DNA of 54,333 nucleotides from Pleurocapsa sp. CCALA 161. GTDB taxonomy: Bacteria; Cyanobacteriota; Cyanobacteriia; Cyanobacteriales; Xenococcaceae. Made by a program: the position numbers and the translations under genes. Location of the stretch: positions 1 to 54,333 of the forward strand of contig NZ_PVWF01000021.1 in NCBI RefSeq assembly GCF_003003995.1. Reading direction: 5' to 3'. Positions 37,194 through 46,243 of this stretch are shown here, one piece after another. The notes below the pieces were generated by a model. It saw nothing but the letters and a program-made list of their open reading frames with translations, made no database searches and had not been told where the DNA came from. Position 1 is the stretch's first letter, and each line of letters opens with the position of its first letter.

Positions 37194-40100
37194 ATGTCAC
37201 TCAACCCCGATATTCGCGATCGAGCGTATCAATTTTTTGTCGAAGAAGCCCAAGAACTTTTACAGATTTTGGAAACAGGCTTGCTTGAACTACGCCAAGA
37301 CCACAGTATACCGAAGGTACACGAATTGATGAGGGCTGCTCACTCCATCAAAGGTGGTGCTGCTAGCGTCGAATTGGGGGCAATTGAATTGTTGGCGCAT
37401 CGGTTAGAAGATTTTTTCAAGGCTCTTTATAGCGATCAGGTTGATTTTGATCTGGAGTTAGAAAGTTTATTGCTTCAAGGTTACGACTGTTTATCTCACC
37501 CTCTACTCGAACAAATTAAGGTAGGCTCTTTTGACGAGGAAGCTGCTCTACTCAAAGCCGAACCAGTATTTGCTGCTCTAGAAGTTCGTTTAGCTGAAGC
37601 TCTCAAAAATGCTGATAACTATCTTCCTAGCTCTAATGATTTGGGAGTGGATATTGTTGCTTCCATTTTTGAAGTGGACATAGTTCAAGCTTTAGATCAT
37701 TTGCAGTCAGTTCTGCTCGCTCCTAGTAATTATGAACCAGCAGTAGAATTAAAGAATACCCTCGAAATGTTGGCGGGTTTTGCCGAGTTGTTTAACCTTT
37801 CAGGCTTTGGCGATATTGTCCAAACTGCTCAAGCAGCCTTACAGCTAAATCCCCAAGCAGCATTAGCTATTATCCAAGTCACCCTGACCGACTGTACCCT
37901 TGCTACCGAACAGGTATTAGCAGGCGATCGCCAACGAGGTGGCACAGTTTCTCTGGCTTTGATTGAATTAGCTCAAAACAAAGTTACTAAAGTTGCTGAA
38001 GCTGATTTTAGGGATCAGCAAACAGTATTGGCTCAAGACCATTTTGAGTCCACTGTACCTGTAACTGATGAAATTTTAGACCCTGAGCGCTGGTCAGATC
38101 TTGCCGACAATGAAGCTTTAGCCGAGGATATTTTTGGTACTATTACTGATGCTGATGAGTTACCGCTGGAAACGGATACCGCACCTGAAGCAGCAGGTGA
38201 TGCTCTAAGTCAGATTTTTGACCTGGCAGCTAATCAAATAGCTACTGAGACCAATAATGTTGGTGAAGCCGAAGAAAATTCTGCCGACTTCCACAGCATA
38301 TGGTCAAGGGTGGACGAGCAACCCAGTGTCGATGATAATTTTAGTCAAATTTTTGACCCAGCAACCGAACAAATACCCACTGAGACCAATAATGTTCTGA
38401 CCAACCAGGAATTATCATCTGATCTTGCTGCAAATCAAGCTTTAGCTGAAATTTTTGGTACTACTGCTGATGAATTTGATGAATTTAGTGAGATGGCGAT
38501 CGCGAAATCTGAATCAGTCGTCGATCCTCAGCAAATTTCCGACCGTCAAGCCGAATCTGAAATAAGCGCAGCTATCGAATCAATTGCCAATATTTTTGAC
38601 CATCTTCCCCGTGCCGAGGCTGATTCGTTAATTCCAGCAGAATCAGCACCTACATTTGCAGCTCAAGACTCAACTGGAGGCAAAAAAACTGCTCAAAACG
38701 CCGCTGCTAAACTTTCAGTACGGGTCGATCTCGATCGCCTAGAACGCATGAATAATTTAGTGGGAGAATTAACCATCAATCGTAATAGTCTGGCTTTGCA
38801 AAACGAACAGCTACAGGAAAATGTCTCTGAACTAGAGCAAAAGTGTTGGCGTTTTCGAGAAGTTACCAAACAGCTACGATCGATATCAGACCAAATGTTG
38901 TTAGAAGCACGCTCTCGTATCCCTAGCACTCTCCAAGATCATCCCACTTTAGATCACGATGCTGATACTGAGTTTGATGTCTTGGAACTCGATAGCTATA
39001 ATCTGCTCAACTCCGCTTTACAAGAAGTGTTAGAAGAAATGGTGCAGCTTGAGGAAAGCGTAGAAGATATTACAATTTTTGCCCAGCAGTCGGATCGGAC
39101 GATCAATAGTCAACGTCAAATGTTGGGACAGATGCGGGATGAGTTGATGTGGGTGAGAATGTTACCCCTAGAGCAAATTTTGCAGCGTTTTCCGCGTATC
39201 CTCCGAGATTTATCTAGCAAATATCATAAAGCTGTTGACCTGAAGTTGAAAGGGACTGGAGTATTAGTTGATAAAGCAGTTTTGGAAAAGCTGTCCGATC
39301 CTCTACTCCATCTGGTGCGCAATGCTTTCGACCACGGCATTGAAGATCCCCAGATTAGAACCCATCAAGGAAAGTCTGCCACTGGAACAATAGAAATACA
39401 GGCATATTATCAGGGTAATCAAACCGTGATTGAGGTGAAAGATGATGGTCAGGGTTTGGATTTAGCCAAAATTACCCAAAAAGGAATTGAACGGAGTTTG
39501 ATTTCGCCTCAAGAAGCTGCCTCTGCAACCCAAGAAAGACTATTTGAGCTAATTTTTGAACCAGGATTTTCAACTGCAAGTCAGGTTAGTGAACTTTCTG
39601 GTCGAGGAGTGGGGATGAATATTGTGCGATCGCAAGTTGAAACTCTCAAGGGGAAGATTGGCGTAACTTCTCTTCCTGGCAGTGGATCTACTTTTACTCT
39701 CCGTCTTCCCTTAACTCTAACTATTGCCAAACTATTAATTTGCTCCCTGGGCTTGACAGCCTTTGCTATTCCTGCAGACAGTATTGAAGAGATTATCATT
39801 CCCACCGCCGAACAAATCAAACTAGCTAACGGACAGCAGTTTCTCTTCCTTAAGGGTAAGCTGATTCCAATTTATGCTCTGCCAGAAATTTTATCTTACA
39901 ACTGTCCCATCCCCGATACTGATTCTAATAGTAAAACGTTTAAAACGATCGCTCCTCCTGAAGATTGGGCTGCACCCTTGCTTTTGCTGCGACGAGGACA
40001 ACAATTATTTGCCTTAGAAGTTGTTAGCCTCTTGAGTGAACAAGAATTAGTGATTAAACCCTACGGCAAGGCGATCGCTCCTCCCAGCTATAGTTATGGC

Positions 40101-41081
40101 TGTACAATCCTCAGCGATGGCAGTCTCATTCCCGCCTTTGACGGTTCTGCCTTAATTGGGATGATTTTGGGCGAAGAACAACACCCGATTATCACTTCAA
40201 GCTATACTCCAGCAGTAATAGCAGCTCAATCAGTTCAGATTGATCCTGCTGCTCCTAGTATGATCGCCACAGCAGCTACAGATCAGCTGACCACTGTTAA
40301 AACCATCATGATTGTGGATGACTCTACTGCCTTAAGACGTACCATGGCTTTGACTTTAGAAAAAGAAGGCTATCGGGTAGTGCAGAAAAAAGATGGTAAG
40401 GAAGCGCTCAACGGTTTCAAACAGCATCCTGAGATTGATTTAATTATCTGTGATGTAGAAATGCCTGTGATGAATGGTTTTGAGTTTTTGGGGATGCGTC
40501 GTCGAGATTCGACTCTGGCACAAGTTCCCACTTTTATGTTGACTTCTCGTAGTGGAGCAAAACATCGCAATTTAGCCAAACAATTAGGGGCTGACGGTTA
40601 CTTTACCAAGCCCTATGTAGAACAAGACTTTATTCAAGAAGTAAAAAAAATCTTAGAGGGGAAGAAACATTCGGAGAATAAACAGAATAAGACCCAAGCG
40701 ATCGCTATTAAAACTAAAACTATCTTGATTGTTGATGATTCTTCTGCTTTGCGTAGCACCCTAGCTTCAAGTCTAGAGCAAAAAGGTTACCGAGTATTAC
40801 AGGGTCGAGATGGTGCGGAAGGATTAAACCAACTCCGCAGTAATTTGCAAACTGATTTGGTGATTTGTGATCTTGAAATGCCTAACGTCAACGGCTTTGA
40901 GTTTCTGACCCTACGCCGTCAAGAATCCCAGTTATGTCAAGTACCTGTAGTGATGCTGACTTCGCGCGGAACTGAAAAACATCGAAATTTAGCAGCAAGT
41001 TTAGGGGCATCAGGATTCTTTACCAAGCCCTATATTGAGGACAAGTTTATCTCAGAAATTGAACAATACCTGCGCTCATAG
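37194..41081 (+). CDS. CheA-type hybrid histidine kinase with two C-terminal receivers (PixL/HmpE-like)
   Basis: This 1295-residue protein begins with an HPt domain (RAAHSIKGGAASVE, H50). A long acidic linker contains repeated FGTxxDE-type segments. It then carries the P3 dimerisation region (LDRLERMNNLVGELTINRN, about 510-530), the ATPase (HLVRNAFDHGIEDP; GRGVGMNIVRSQVETLKGKI), a CheW-like domain, and two receivers at about 1035-1155 and 1174-1293. The receivers both contain FTKPY and MLTSR segments, so they arose by tandem duplication. It phosphorylates the CheY/PatA partners of the same operon. The two-receiver tail is longer than in many PixL proteins. Confidence 0.93.
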   Translation: MSLNPDIRDRAYQFFVEEAQELLQILETGLLELRQDHSIPKVHELMRAAHSIKGGAASVELGAIELLAHRLEDFFKALYSDQVDFDLELESLLLQGYDCLSHPLLEQIKVGSFDEEAALLKAEPVFAALEVRLAEALKNADNYLPSSNDLGVDIVASIFEVDIVQALDHLQSVLLAPSNYEPAVELKNTLEMLAGFAELFNLSGFGDIVQTAQAALQLNPQAALAIIQVTLTDCTLATEQVLAGDRQRGGTVSLALIELAQNKVTKVAEADFRDQQTVLAQDHFESTVPVTDEILDPERWSDLADNEALAEDIFGTITDADELPLETDTAPEAAGDALSQIFDLAANQIATETNNVGEAEENSADFHSIWSRVDEQPSVDDNFSQIFDPATEQIPTETNNVLTNQELSSDLAANQALAEIFGTTADEFDEFSEMAIAKSESVVDPQQISDRQAESEISAAIESIANIFDHLPRAEADSLIPAESAPTFAAQDSTGGKKTAQNAAAKLSVRVDLDRLERMNNLVGELTINRNSLALQNEQLQENVSELEQKCWRFREVTKQLRSISDQMLLEARSRIPSTLQDHPTLDHDADTEFDVLELDSYNLLNSALQEVLEEMVQLEESVEDITIFAQQSDRTINSQRQMLGQMRDELMWVRMLPLEQILQRFPRILRDLSSKYHKAVDLKLKGTGVLVDKAVLEKLSDPLLHLVRNAFDHGIEDPQIRTHQGKSATGTIEIQAYYQGNQTVIEVKDDGQGLDLAKITQKGIERSLISPQEAASATQERLFELIFEPGFSTASQVSELSGRGVGMNIVRSQVETLKGKIGVTSLPGSGSTFTLRLPLTLTIAKLLICSLGLTAFAIPADSIEEIIIPTAEQIKLANGQQFLFLKGKLIPIYALPEILSYNCPIPDTDSNSKTFKTIAPPEDWAAPLLLLRRGQQLFALEVVSLLSEQELVIKPYGKAIAPPSYSYGCTILSDGSLIPAFDGSALIGMILGEEQHPIITSSYTPAVIAAQSVQIDPAAPSMIATAATDQLTTVKTIMIVDDSTALRRTMALTLEKEGYRVVQKKDGKEALNGFKQHPEIDLIICDVEMPVMNGFEFLGMRRRDSTLAQVPTFMLTSRSGAKHRNLAKQLGADGYFTKPYVEQDFIQEVKKILEGKKHSENKQNKTQAIAIKTKTILIVDDSSALRSTLASSLEQKGYRVLQGRDGAEGLNQLRSNLQTDLVICDLEMPNVNGFEFLTLRRQESQLCQVPVVMLTSRGTEKHRNLAASLGASGFFTKPYIEDKFISEIEQYLRS

Positions 41082-41128
41082 TTTAAGTAGTTGTACAAAA
41101 TAAATTTTTTAGTAGTCAAATTCAAATT

Positions 41129-41605
41129 ATGAGTAATTTAATCGTTGATTCGAGTTTGAACACCGCTGTTCAAAGCAACAGGTCAATTAAGCTGTTAGTA
41201 TTTGAGATAGGTAAACTAACCCTAGCTTTACCAATACTGCAAGTGCAGAAAGTAGTTAAGCAAATTGAGGTTTATGGTAGTGGCTTGAGCCATGTTAATC
41301 TAGCTCATTTTCCTGAACAAGAAATTGCTATAGTCGATCTGCATCAAAAGTTGTTTGGCATTAGCCTAACTCAGTCTGAATCCTCAGGCTATGTGATTAT
41401 TAGTAAAAATATTGCCGATGAACCCCTGGGAATTGCTGTGTCCCAAGCACCAACTCTGATGGATGTCTCTTTAGAGCAGATTCGTTTACTACCTGATACT
41501 TATCGTCGCGCGGATACCTTAGAAATTGCTAGCCACGTTACAGTAATTTCTCAAAAAGATGCTGTCAAAACAATTTTTATTTTAGATTTGACTCGTCTTG
41601 TATAG
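41129..41605 (+). CDS. Second CheW-like protein
   Basis: This 158-residue protein has a CheW-like domain (KLLVFEIGKLTLALPILQVQ, IAIVDLHQKLFG, IFILDLTRLV). It is more divergent than the first CheW of the operon and lacks the long polar N-terminal tail. It may adjust receptor-kinase coupling or link to a different receptor. It is the seventh gene, 47 bases after the CheA-type gene, and closes the chemotaxis operon. Confidence 0.82.
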   Translation: MSNLIVDSSLNTAVQSNRSIKLLVFEIGKLTLALPILQVQKVVKQIEVYGSGLSHVNLAHFPEQEIAIVDLHQKLFGISLTQSESSGYVIISKNIADEPLGIAVSQAPTLMDVSLEQIRLLPDTYRRADTLEIASHVTVISQKDAVKTIFILDLTRLV

Positions 41606-41651
41606 TTAAGAATAGATAGAGAATGCAGATTATTGATGATAAAAATTAGCT

Positions 41652-42239
41652 ATGGTATTAGTCAGCCAGAAGCTCGAACACGCATTAAAAGAATGGGCGA
41701 TCGCCGTTGAGGCTTTGAGTAAGGGAGAGACAATTGTGCTGTTGCGTAAAGGTGGCATTCGTGAGGCAGGTTTTCAAGTTCAGCAACCTTTGGTCTGGCT
41801 CTATCCAACTTATGAACACCAACACCCCCATCTACTTAAGGCAGAATATGCTGCTAAAGTAACTCCAGTAGAGTCTGGGTGGCATCCACAGACAGTGAGC
41901 ATTCAAAGCTGCGCCGAAATTACCGATGTGGTGCCAATAACCAATCAAGAGCAGATTACAGCATTGCAACCATATCATATTTGGCATCAACAGATGATTG
42001 GCGATCGCCTTAAATGGCAGCCTCAAAGACCATTACTGGTGCTGTTATTAAAAGTCTATCGTTTGCCGACACCCACAAGTATTCCTTATAACGATGCCTA
42101 TAGTGGGTGCAAATCGTGGATTGACTTAATTGAGCCTATTGCTACAGATCTCCTGAATCCTGTCATGAGTGATGATCGATATACAACCCAGGTAAAAACA
42201 ATCAAAACTTTAATTTCGGCTAATTCTGATGATAAATAG
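41652..42239 (+). CDS. DUF1802 family protein
   Basis: This 195-residue protein matches the DUF1802 pattern (LEHALKEWAIAVEALSKGET, LLRKGGIREAGFQV, FWLYPTYEHQ-type segment VWLYPTYEHQHPHLLK, HIWHQQMIGDRLKWQPQRPL). The function is unknown; members occur in cyanobacteria and some restriction/repair contexts. There is no transmembrane segment. It is 46 bases after the second CheW and might share its transcript, but the functional link is not known. Confidence 0.8.
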   Translation: MVLVSQKLEHALKEWAIAVEALSKGETIVLLRKGGIREAGFQVQQPLVWLYPTYEHQHPHLLKAEYAAKVTPVESGWHPQTVSIQSCAEITDVVPITNQEQITALQPYHIWHQQMIGDRLKWQPQRPLLVLLLKVYRLPTPTSIPYNDAYSGCKSWIDLIEPIATDLLNPVMSDDRYTTQVKTIKTLISANSDDK

Positions 42240-42364
42240 TCAACTTTTAGATTAACCTTGAAAATAAATCGGGTTATTGAGCCTGATTTGAGATTAAGAA
42301 AACTTTATTGATTTTTGTCTGTAATAATTGTGATTAGGGAATCAACCCCGCATCAATAAATAAT

Positions 42365-43567
42365 ATGAAATTCTTTTCTCACAGGCTAGGTATTTATATA
42401 GGTATATTTGGTATTGGCACTAGCTTAGGCTTTTGGGGCAATTACCATGCCCAACGCTCAACACCAGTACAGCAGGCTAAAGTATCCACCGCAGCAAGTC
42501 CGCTTCCCTCTAGTACTTCTATAAATAGCGATCGCAATGTTAACTTTATTGCGACTGCGGTACAAAAAGTGAGTCCTGCCGTAGTGAGAATTGATGCCTC
42601 TCGTCATATTTCTACTGCTTTACCTGGAAATCTAAACAATCCGTTGCGACGTTTTTTCGACAATCAAGAGGGGCAAAACTCGCAGAATCAGCCAGATCGA
42701 ATTGAACGGGGAACTGGTTCAGGCTTTATTATTGCCTCAGATGGTCGTCTAATTACTAATGCTCACGTAGTCAATGGTGCCGAAAGAGTTCAGGTCACCC
42801 TCAAAGATGGTACTAGTTATCAAGGCAAAGTTTTAGGAACAGATTCTTTTACCGATTTAGCGGCGATTAAAATTGAAGCAAAAGATCTTCCCATTGTTAA
42901 CTTCGGCAATGCTGAAAATTTGACTCCTGGAGAATGGGCGATCGCGATCGGTAATCCTTTAGGGTTGGACAATACCGTCACAGTAGGTATTATTAGCGCC
43001 CTAGATCGCTCTAGTTCTCAAGTTGGAGTTCCTGATAAGCGGGTCAGATTTATTCAAACGGATGCAGCGATCAATCCTGGTAATTCAGGCGGACCATTGC
43101 TTAACTCTCAAGGAGAGGTCATTGGCATCAACACAGCGATCCGTGCTGATGCGGAGGGGTTAGGCTTTGCCATCCCTATTGAGACAGCCCAAAGAATTGC
43201 TAACCAGCTATTTACTAAAGGACAGGCAGACCATCCCTACTTGGGAGTGCAGATGATTAATCTCAACCAAGAAACTAAAGCGGAAATTAATTCTACCCAG
43301 GAATTTGACTTTAAAATTGCTCAGTCTGAGGGAGTTTTGGTGGTCAAAGTGATTCCTGGTTCTCCTGCTGCTAAAAGTGGCTTTCAGCCAGGAGATGTCA
43401 TTAGTCAGATCGGCAATTTAGGCGTGACAACTTCTCTTCAAGTACAGGAACAGGTGGATGCAAGTGAAATTGGGGCAGAATTGCAAGTAAAAATTATTAG
43501 AGATGGTCAAGCTAAAACTCTTAAAGTGAAGCCTGGTACTTTTCCTCAAGCTCAAAAGGATGGGTAA
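42365..43567 (+). CDS. HtrA/Deg-type serine protease (trypsin plus PDZ)
   Basis: This 400-residue protein has an N-terminal hydrophobic segment (GIYIGIFGIGTSLGFWG), probably a signal or anchor. The protease domain has triad H134 (TNAHVV), D164 (FTDLAAIKI) and S241 (GNSGGPL). One PDZ domain follows (GVLVVKVIPGSPAAKSGFQP, GDVISQIGN). It degrades damaged periplasmic or thylakoid-lumen proteins, like the cyanobacterial HtrA/HhoA/HhoB set; which of these three it corresponds to is not assigned. There is no second PDZ. The ATG is at 42365. It stands alone. Confidence 0.93.
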   Translation: MKFFSHRLGIYIGIFGIGTSLGFWGNYHAQRSTPVQQAKVSTAASPLPSSTSINSDRNVNFIATAVQKVSPAVVRIDASRHISTALPGNLNNPLRRFFDNQEGQNSQNQPDRIERGTGSGFIIASDGRLITNAHVVNGAERVQVTLKDGTSYQGKVLGTDSFTDLAAIKIEAKDLPIVNFGNAENLTPGEWAIAIGNPLGLDNTVTVGIISALDRSSSQVGVPDKRVRFIQTDAAINPGNSGGPLLNSQGEVIGINTAIRADAEGLGFAIPIETAQRIANQLFTKGQADHPYLGVQMINLNQETKAEINSTQEFDFKIAQSEGVLVVKVIPGSPAAKSGFQPGDVISQIGNLGVTTSLQVQEQVDASEIGAELQVKIIRDGQAKTLKVKPGTFPQAQKDG

Positions 43568-43716
43568 ATTAAGCGTCAAAATATAGCCAAGAGCATAAAA
43601 GTAATTGGAACTAGTGCGACGGTTGTTTATGATTAGCAAAGGAAACCTATTTCATCGATTGGCAATCAGCTAATTTACAAAAACACCGTGGTTCTTTTTC
43701 AGCAGACAAGATTAAC

Positions 43717-45222
43717 GTGATCGAAGCAGATGTTCATTCTTCCCTGCGCGATTTTTTGCGCCAGCATGGGAATCGAAATTTTCCTCATCATCTGACGATG
43801 GCGCGCCTTATTTCCCGCGCTTTACGTTTGGGTCGTCCTGCCTTAATGCAGACAGGCAGTAGTGTTAGTAAATACTGTTTGAGCTATCTTACGCCCATCT
43901 TATTAGGAGACTGGTCAGTAATTGTCATTGCGCCAAAAGCTACTCAACAATATCTGCTAGAGACGGAAATTCCTAAACTACAGCAATGGCTGGGGAACAA
44001 TAAAAAAGTACGTAGTGGCGATCGCTGGCAATTGGGCGATCAACTGTTACTTACTTCCCCTCAAAGCTGGTTGAGCGATCGCTTAGGATCTCAAGATAAG
44101 TTTCCCGCGAATATTCCTACCATTATCGATCGCGCTGATAATTTGGAAGAATGGACTCGACAGTTGTTAACCATCAGCATTACTGTAGGAGATTGGGATA
44201 CCTTACTACAGTCTACGCCCCAGGCTCAAGAGTTGATTCGTAATACGAGAATCAAGCTCACCAAATCAATTTTTGCTCGTCCTGAAAATCCCTATCGTAA
44301 CTATGTCTTGCTCGCCTCAGAATTAGAGTTAATCAACCGCCTCTGCGAAACCTTAAATCAGCAACAGATATTAACAGGTAAATTTGGTCAGTTCTGGCAA
44401 CAGCAGGCTGATAAGTCCAATGTATCTTGGATTGCTCGGGATCGCGATCGGGGTTCGCTAACGATTAATCTTGCCCCAGCCAGAGTCAGTAAACAACTTA
44501 GCTCCATTTGGCAACAGCAGCCTGTAGTAGTCATTGGCAGCTTTTTGGATGCCGAAGCAGAGGCAACGACGTATCGTCAAAGAGTTGGCTTAAATTTCGA
44601 GATTCTGACCCTTAAATTTACTCCTAATCGACAAAACAATCATATTCAACTTTATTTGCCCGATCGCTTTCCTATGCCCAATTCTCGCGATTTTCGGCAA
44701 TCATTTTTAGCTGAGAGTTTGCTGCTAGTAGGACTCAGCAGCAGCATCGGAGGTCTAATCGTCGTCATTGCTGATGATGTACCTCTTCAAGGACAAGTTG
44801 GTTCAGTCTTGGCAGGGGAATTTGGCTCTAGGGTTAAGGTAGAAAAAACTAAGGTGCAAAAAGATAATATTTTGATCTGTGGTTGGTCATTTTGGAATCA
44901 ACATCAAGAATTTTTACCAATTCCCAGGCTGCTGATTATTGCCACTTTACCAATTCCCTCTCTAGAGAATCCACTCGTAGCTAATTTAGTTAAGTATTAC
45001 AAAGATCAGCGTCAAGACTGGTTTAGGCTATATTTGTTGCCTGCTGCCTTAAAAACTCTAGAACAGACTACTGTTCCCCTCAGAGAATCGCAAAGTATTG
45101 TTGCTCTTTTAGATAATCGGGTTAATTTCCGCAGCTACGGCAAAACTATCTTATCTGCTCTCGAACCCTGCGCTCGGATTAATTATATCGACCCCACCTG
45201 GTTTGGTTATCCTGATTCTTAA
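43717..45222 (+). CDS. DinG/XPD-like helicase-related protein lacking a P-loop
   Basis: This 501-residue protein resembles the cyanobacterial DinG-type helicase family: VHSSLRDFLRQHGNRNFPHH at the N-terminus, LLLTSPQSWLSDRLG, and a C-terminal region FFAE-like DFRQSFLAESLLL plus LLPAALKTLEQTT. The ATP-binding loop is not present: where GTGTGKT would lie it reads LMQTGSSVSKYCLSYL. The C-terminal QGFGRLIR arginine finger is also replaced (TTVPLRESQSIVALLDNR). It may be a catalytically inactive paralogue. The start is GTG at 43717. It is a single gene. Confidence 0.7.
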   Translation: MIEADVHSSLRDFLRQHGNRNFPHHLTMARLISRALRLGRPALMQTGSSVSKYCLSYLTPILLGDWSVIVIAPKATQQYLLETEIPKLQQWLGNNKKVRSGDRWQLGDQLLLTSPQSWLSDRLGSQDKFPANIPTIIDRADNLEEWTRQLLTISITVGDWDTLLQSTPQAQELIRNTRIKLTKSIFARPENPYRNYVLLASELELINRLCETLNQQQILTGKFGQFWQQQADKSNVSWIARDRDRGSLTINLAPARVSKQLSSIWQQQPVVVIGSFLDAEAEATTYRQRVGLNFEILTLKFTPNRQNNHIQLYLPDRFPMPNSRDFRQSFLAESLLLVGLSSSIGGLIVVIADDVPLQGQVGSVLAGEFGSRVKVEKTKVQKDNILICGWSFWNQHQEFLPIPRLLIIATLPIPSLENPLVANLVKYYKDQRQDWFRLYLLPAALKTLEQTTVPLRESQSIVALLDNRVNFRSYGKTILSALEPCARINYIDPTWFGYPDS

Positions 45223-45253
45223 GAGAAGCGCTACTAGTTTGTTAAATATTAAT

Positions 45254-45400
45254 TGATGGGTTGGGATTAGGTAGTAGGTAGTCCTAAAGGACAAAGGCTT
45301 GCCCTAAAGGGTACCGCTGCGCATAAGCCGTATGTAGCTTCGCAAATAGGTAGTAGGTAAAAAACTCATTACTCATTACTCCAAGCTTGCTCACCCATCA
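45254..45400. repeat. Repeat-rich spacer, with nested palindromes between short inverted ends
   Basis: TGATGGGT (45254-45261) faces ACCCATCA (45393-45400). Inside are GTCCTAAAGGAC (45281-45292) and a nested pair GGCTT (45296-45300), CCCTAAAGGG (45302-45311), AAGCC (45324-45328), plus GTAGTAGGTA and CTCATTA direct repeats. The CCCTAAAGG motif is shared with the pirin insertion. It may be a small non-autonomous element or assembled from several. Confidence 0.55.
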
Positions 45401-45422
45401 TTGATAAATTGGCAAAGCACTA

Positions 45423-45650
45423 CTAGCCTCTACGAGTTTTCCTGCGGGAAAACAGAATCGGGATTAATGCGCCTAAAATAATGCCGAGCGCACTACAAAG
45501 AGCTAATAACACGCCAACGGGAAAAGTAATTGACTCGAAGGTGAGAAACTTAAGGGACACATCCTGAATATTTTGGATTGAGAAAATGGCGATCGCCACT
45601 ACCAAAATCGCGAGAATTAGTGAGCTTAATAAACTGGTAAAAGATTTCAT
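45423..45650 (-). CDS. LapA-domain (DUF1049) small membrane protein
   Basis: This 75-residue protein has two hydrophobic segments (about 8-25 and 43-67) and ends in a basic cluster (FSRRKTRRG). It fits the LapA/DUF1049 family of two-helix inner-membrane proteins, linked in enterobacteria to lipopolysaccharide assembly. The role in cyanobacteria is unknown. It lies two bases from the upstream Uma2 gene's stop on the same strand. Confidence 0.78.
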   Translation of the reverse strand: MKSFTSLLSSLILAILVVAIAIFSIQNIQDVSLKFLTFESITFPVGVLLALCSALGIILGALIPILFSRRKTRRG

Positions 45651-45652
45651 AA

Positions 45653-46201
45653 TTAAAATAATAGCAATTGCTTTAGAGCAATCTCCAAATTGGGAAAAGC
45701 CAAAGGCGAAATTGCCCCTTTGGTATATTCTGTGATTTTTGTATAGTTATTGTTTTGAGGAGAGGTATGAACAATTAGTTTTTTATTGACTAAATCGATC
45801 ACCCAATACTCCACGATGCCGTTACGGGCGTAGATAGTAACTTTTTCGGTTAAATCCTTGCTCAGAGTTTTATTTGATATTTCGATCAGCCAGTAGATAT
45901 CTTGGGGATAAGGATGATGTTGTGCGTAGATAGTTTTGGGTAATCTGACTATTGCTATATCTGGTTCAGGCTCAGAATTATCGAGGGTAATAGGATGAGA
46001 TTCGCGGATTTTTGCTAATCCTTGCAATTTTTCTCTTAGCAATTGTGCTACATCGTCGTTAGTGTAGCTGTGTTCTTCTCTTTCAGGACTCATCTCAACT
46101 ATCTCACCATTTAATAATTCAACAGATTTACCTGCTAACAGTCCAGATTCAATTATTAAATGATATTCTTCAACCGACCATTTATAAGGGGTTATTGTCA
46201 T
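45653..46201 (-). CDS. Uma2 family endonuclease-like protein
   Basis: This 182-residue protein is of the Uma2 (DUF820) family, which is abundant in cyanobacteria and has a PD-(D/E)XK-type fold. It shows VEEYHLIIESGLLAGKSVEL, LLNGEIVEMSPEREEHSY, EPEPDIAIVRLP and WLIEISNKTLSKDLTEK, then VEYWVIDLVNKKLIVHTSP. The aspartate and glutamate/lysine positions expected of the nuclease core (PDIAIV, EISNKT) are present. Whether it cuts DNA is unknown for most of this family. LapA follows two bases later. Confidence 0.9.
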   Translation of the reverse strand: MTITPYKWSVEEYHLIIESGLLAGKSVELLNGEIVEMSPEREEHSYTNDDVAQLLREKLQGLAKIRESHPITLDNSEPEPDIAIVRLPKTIYAQHHPYPQDIYWLIEISNKTLSKDLTEKVTIYARNGIVEYWVIDLVNKKLIVHTSPQNNNYTKITEYTKGAISPLAFPNLEIALKQLLLF

Positions 46202-46243
46202 AGCTCAAACGTCACTTACTTGCTATCACTATTTTGTTTCATA

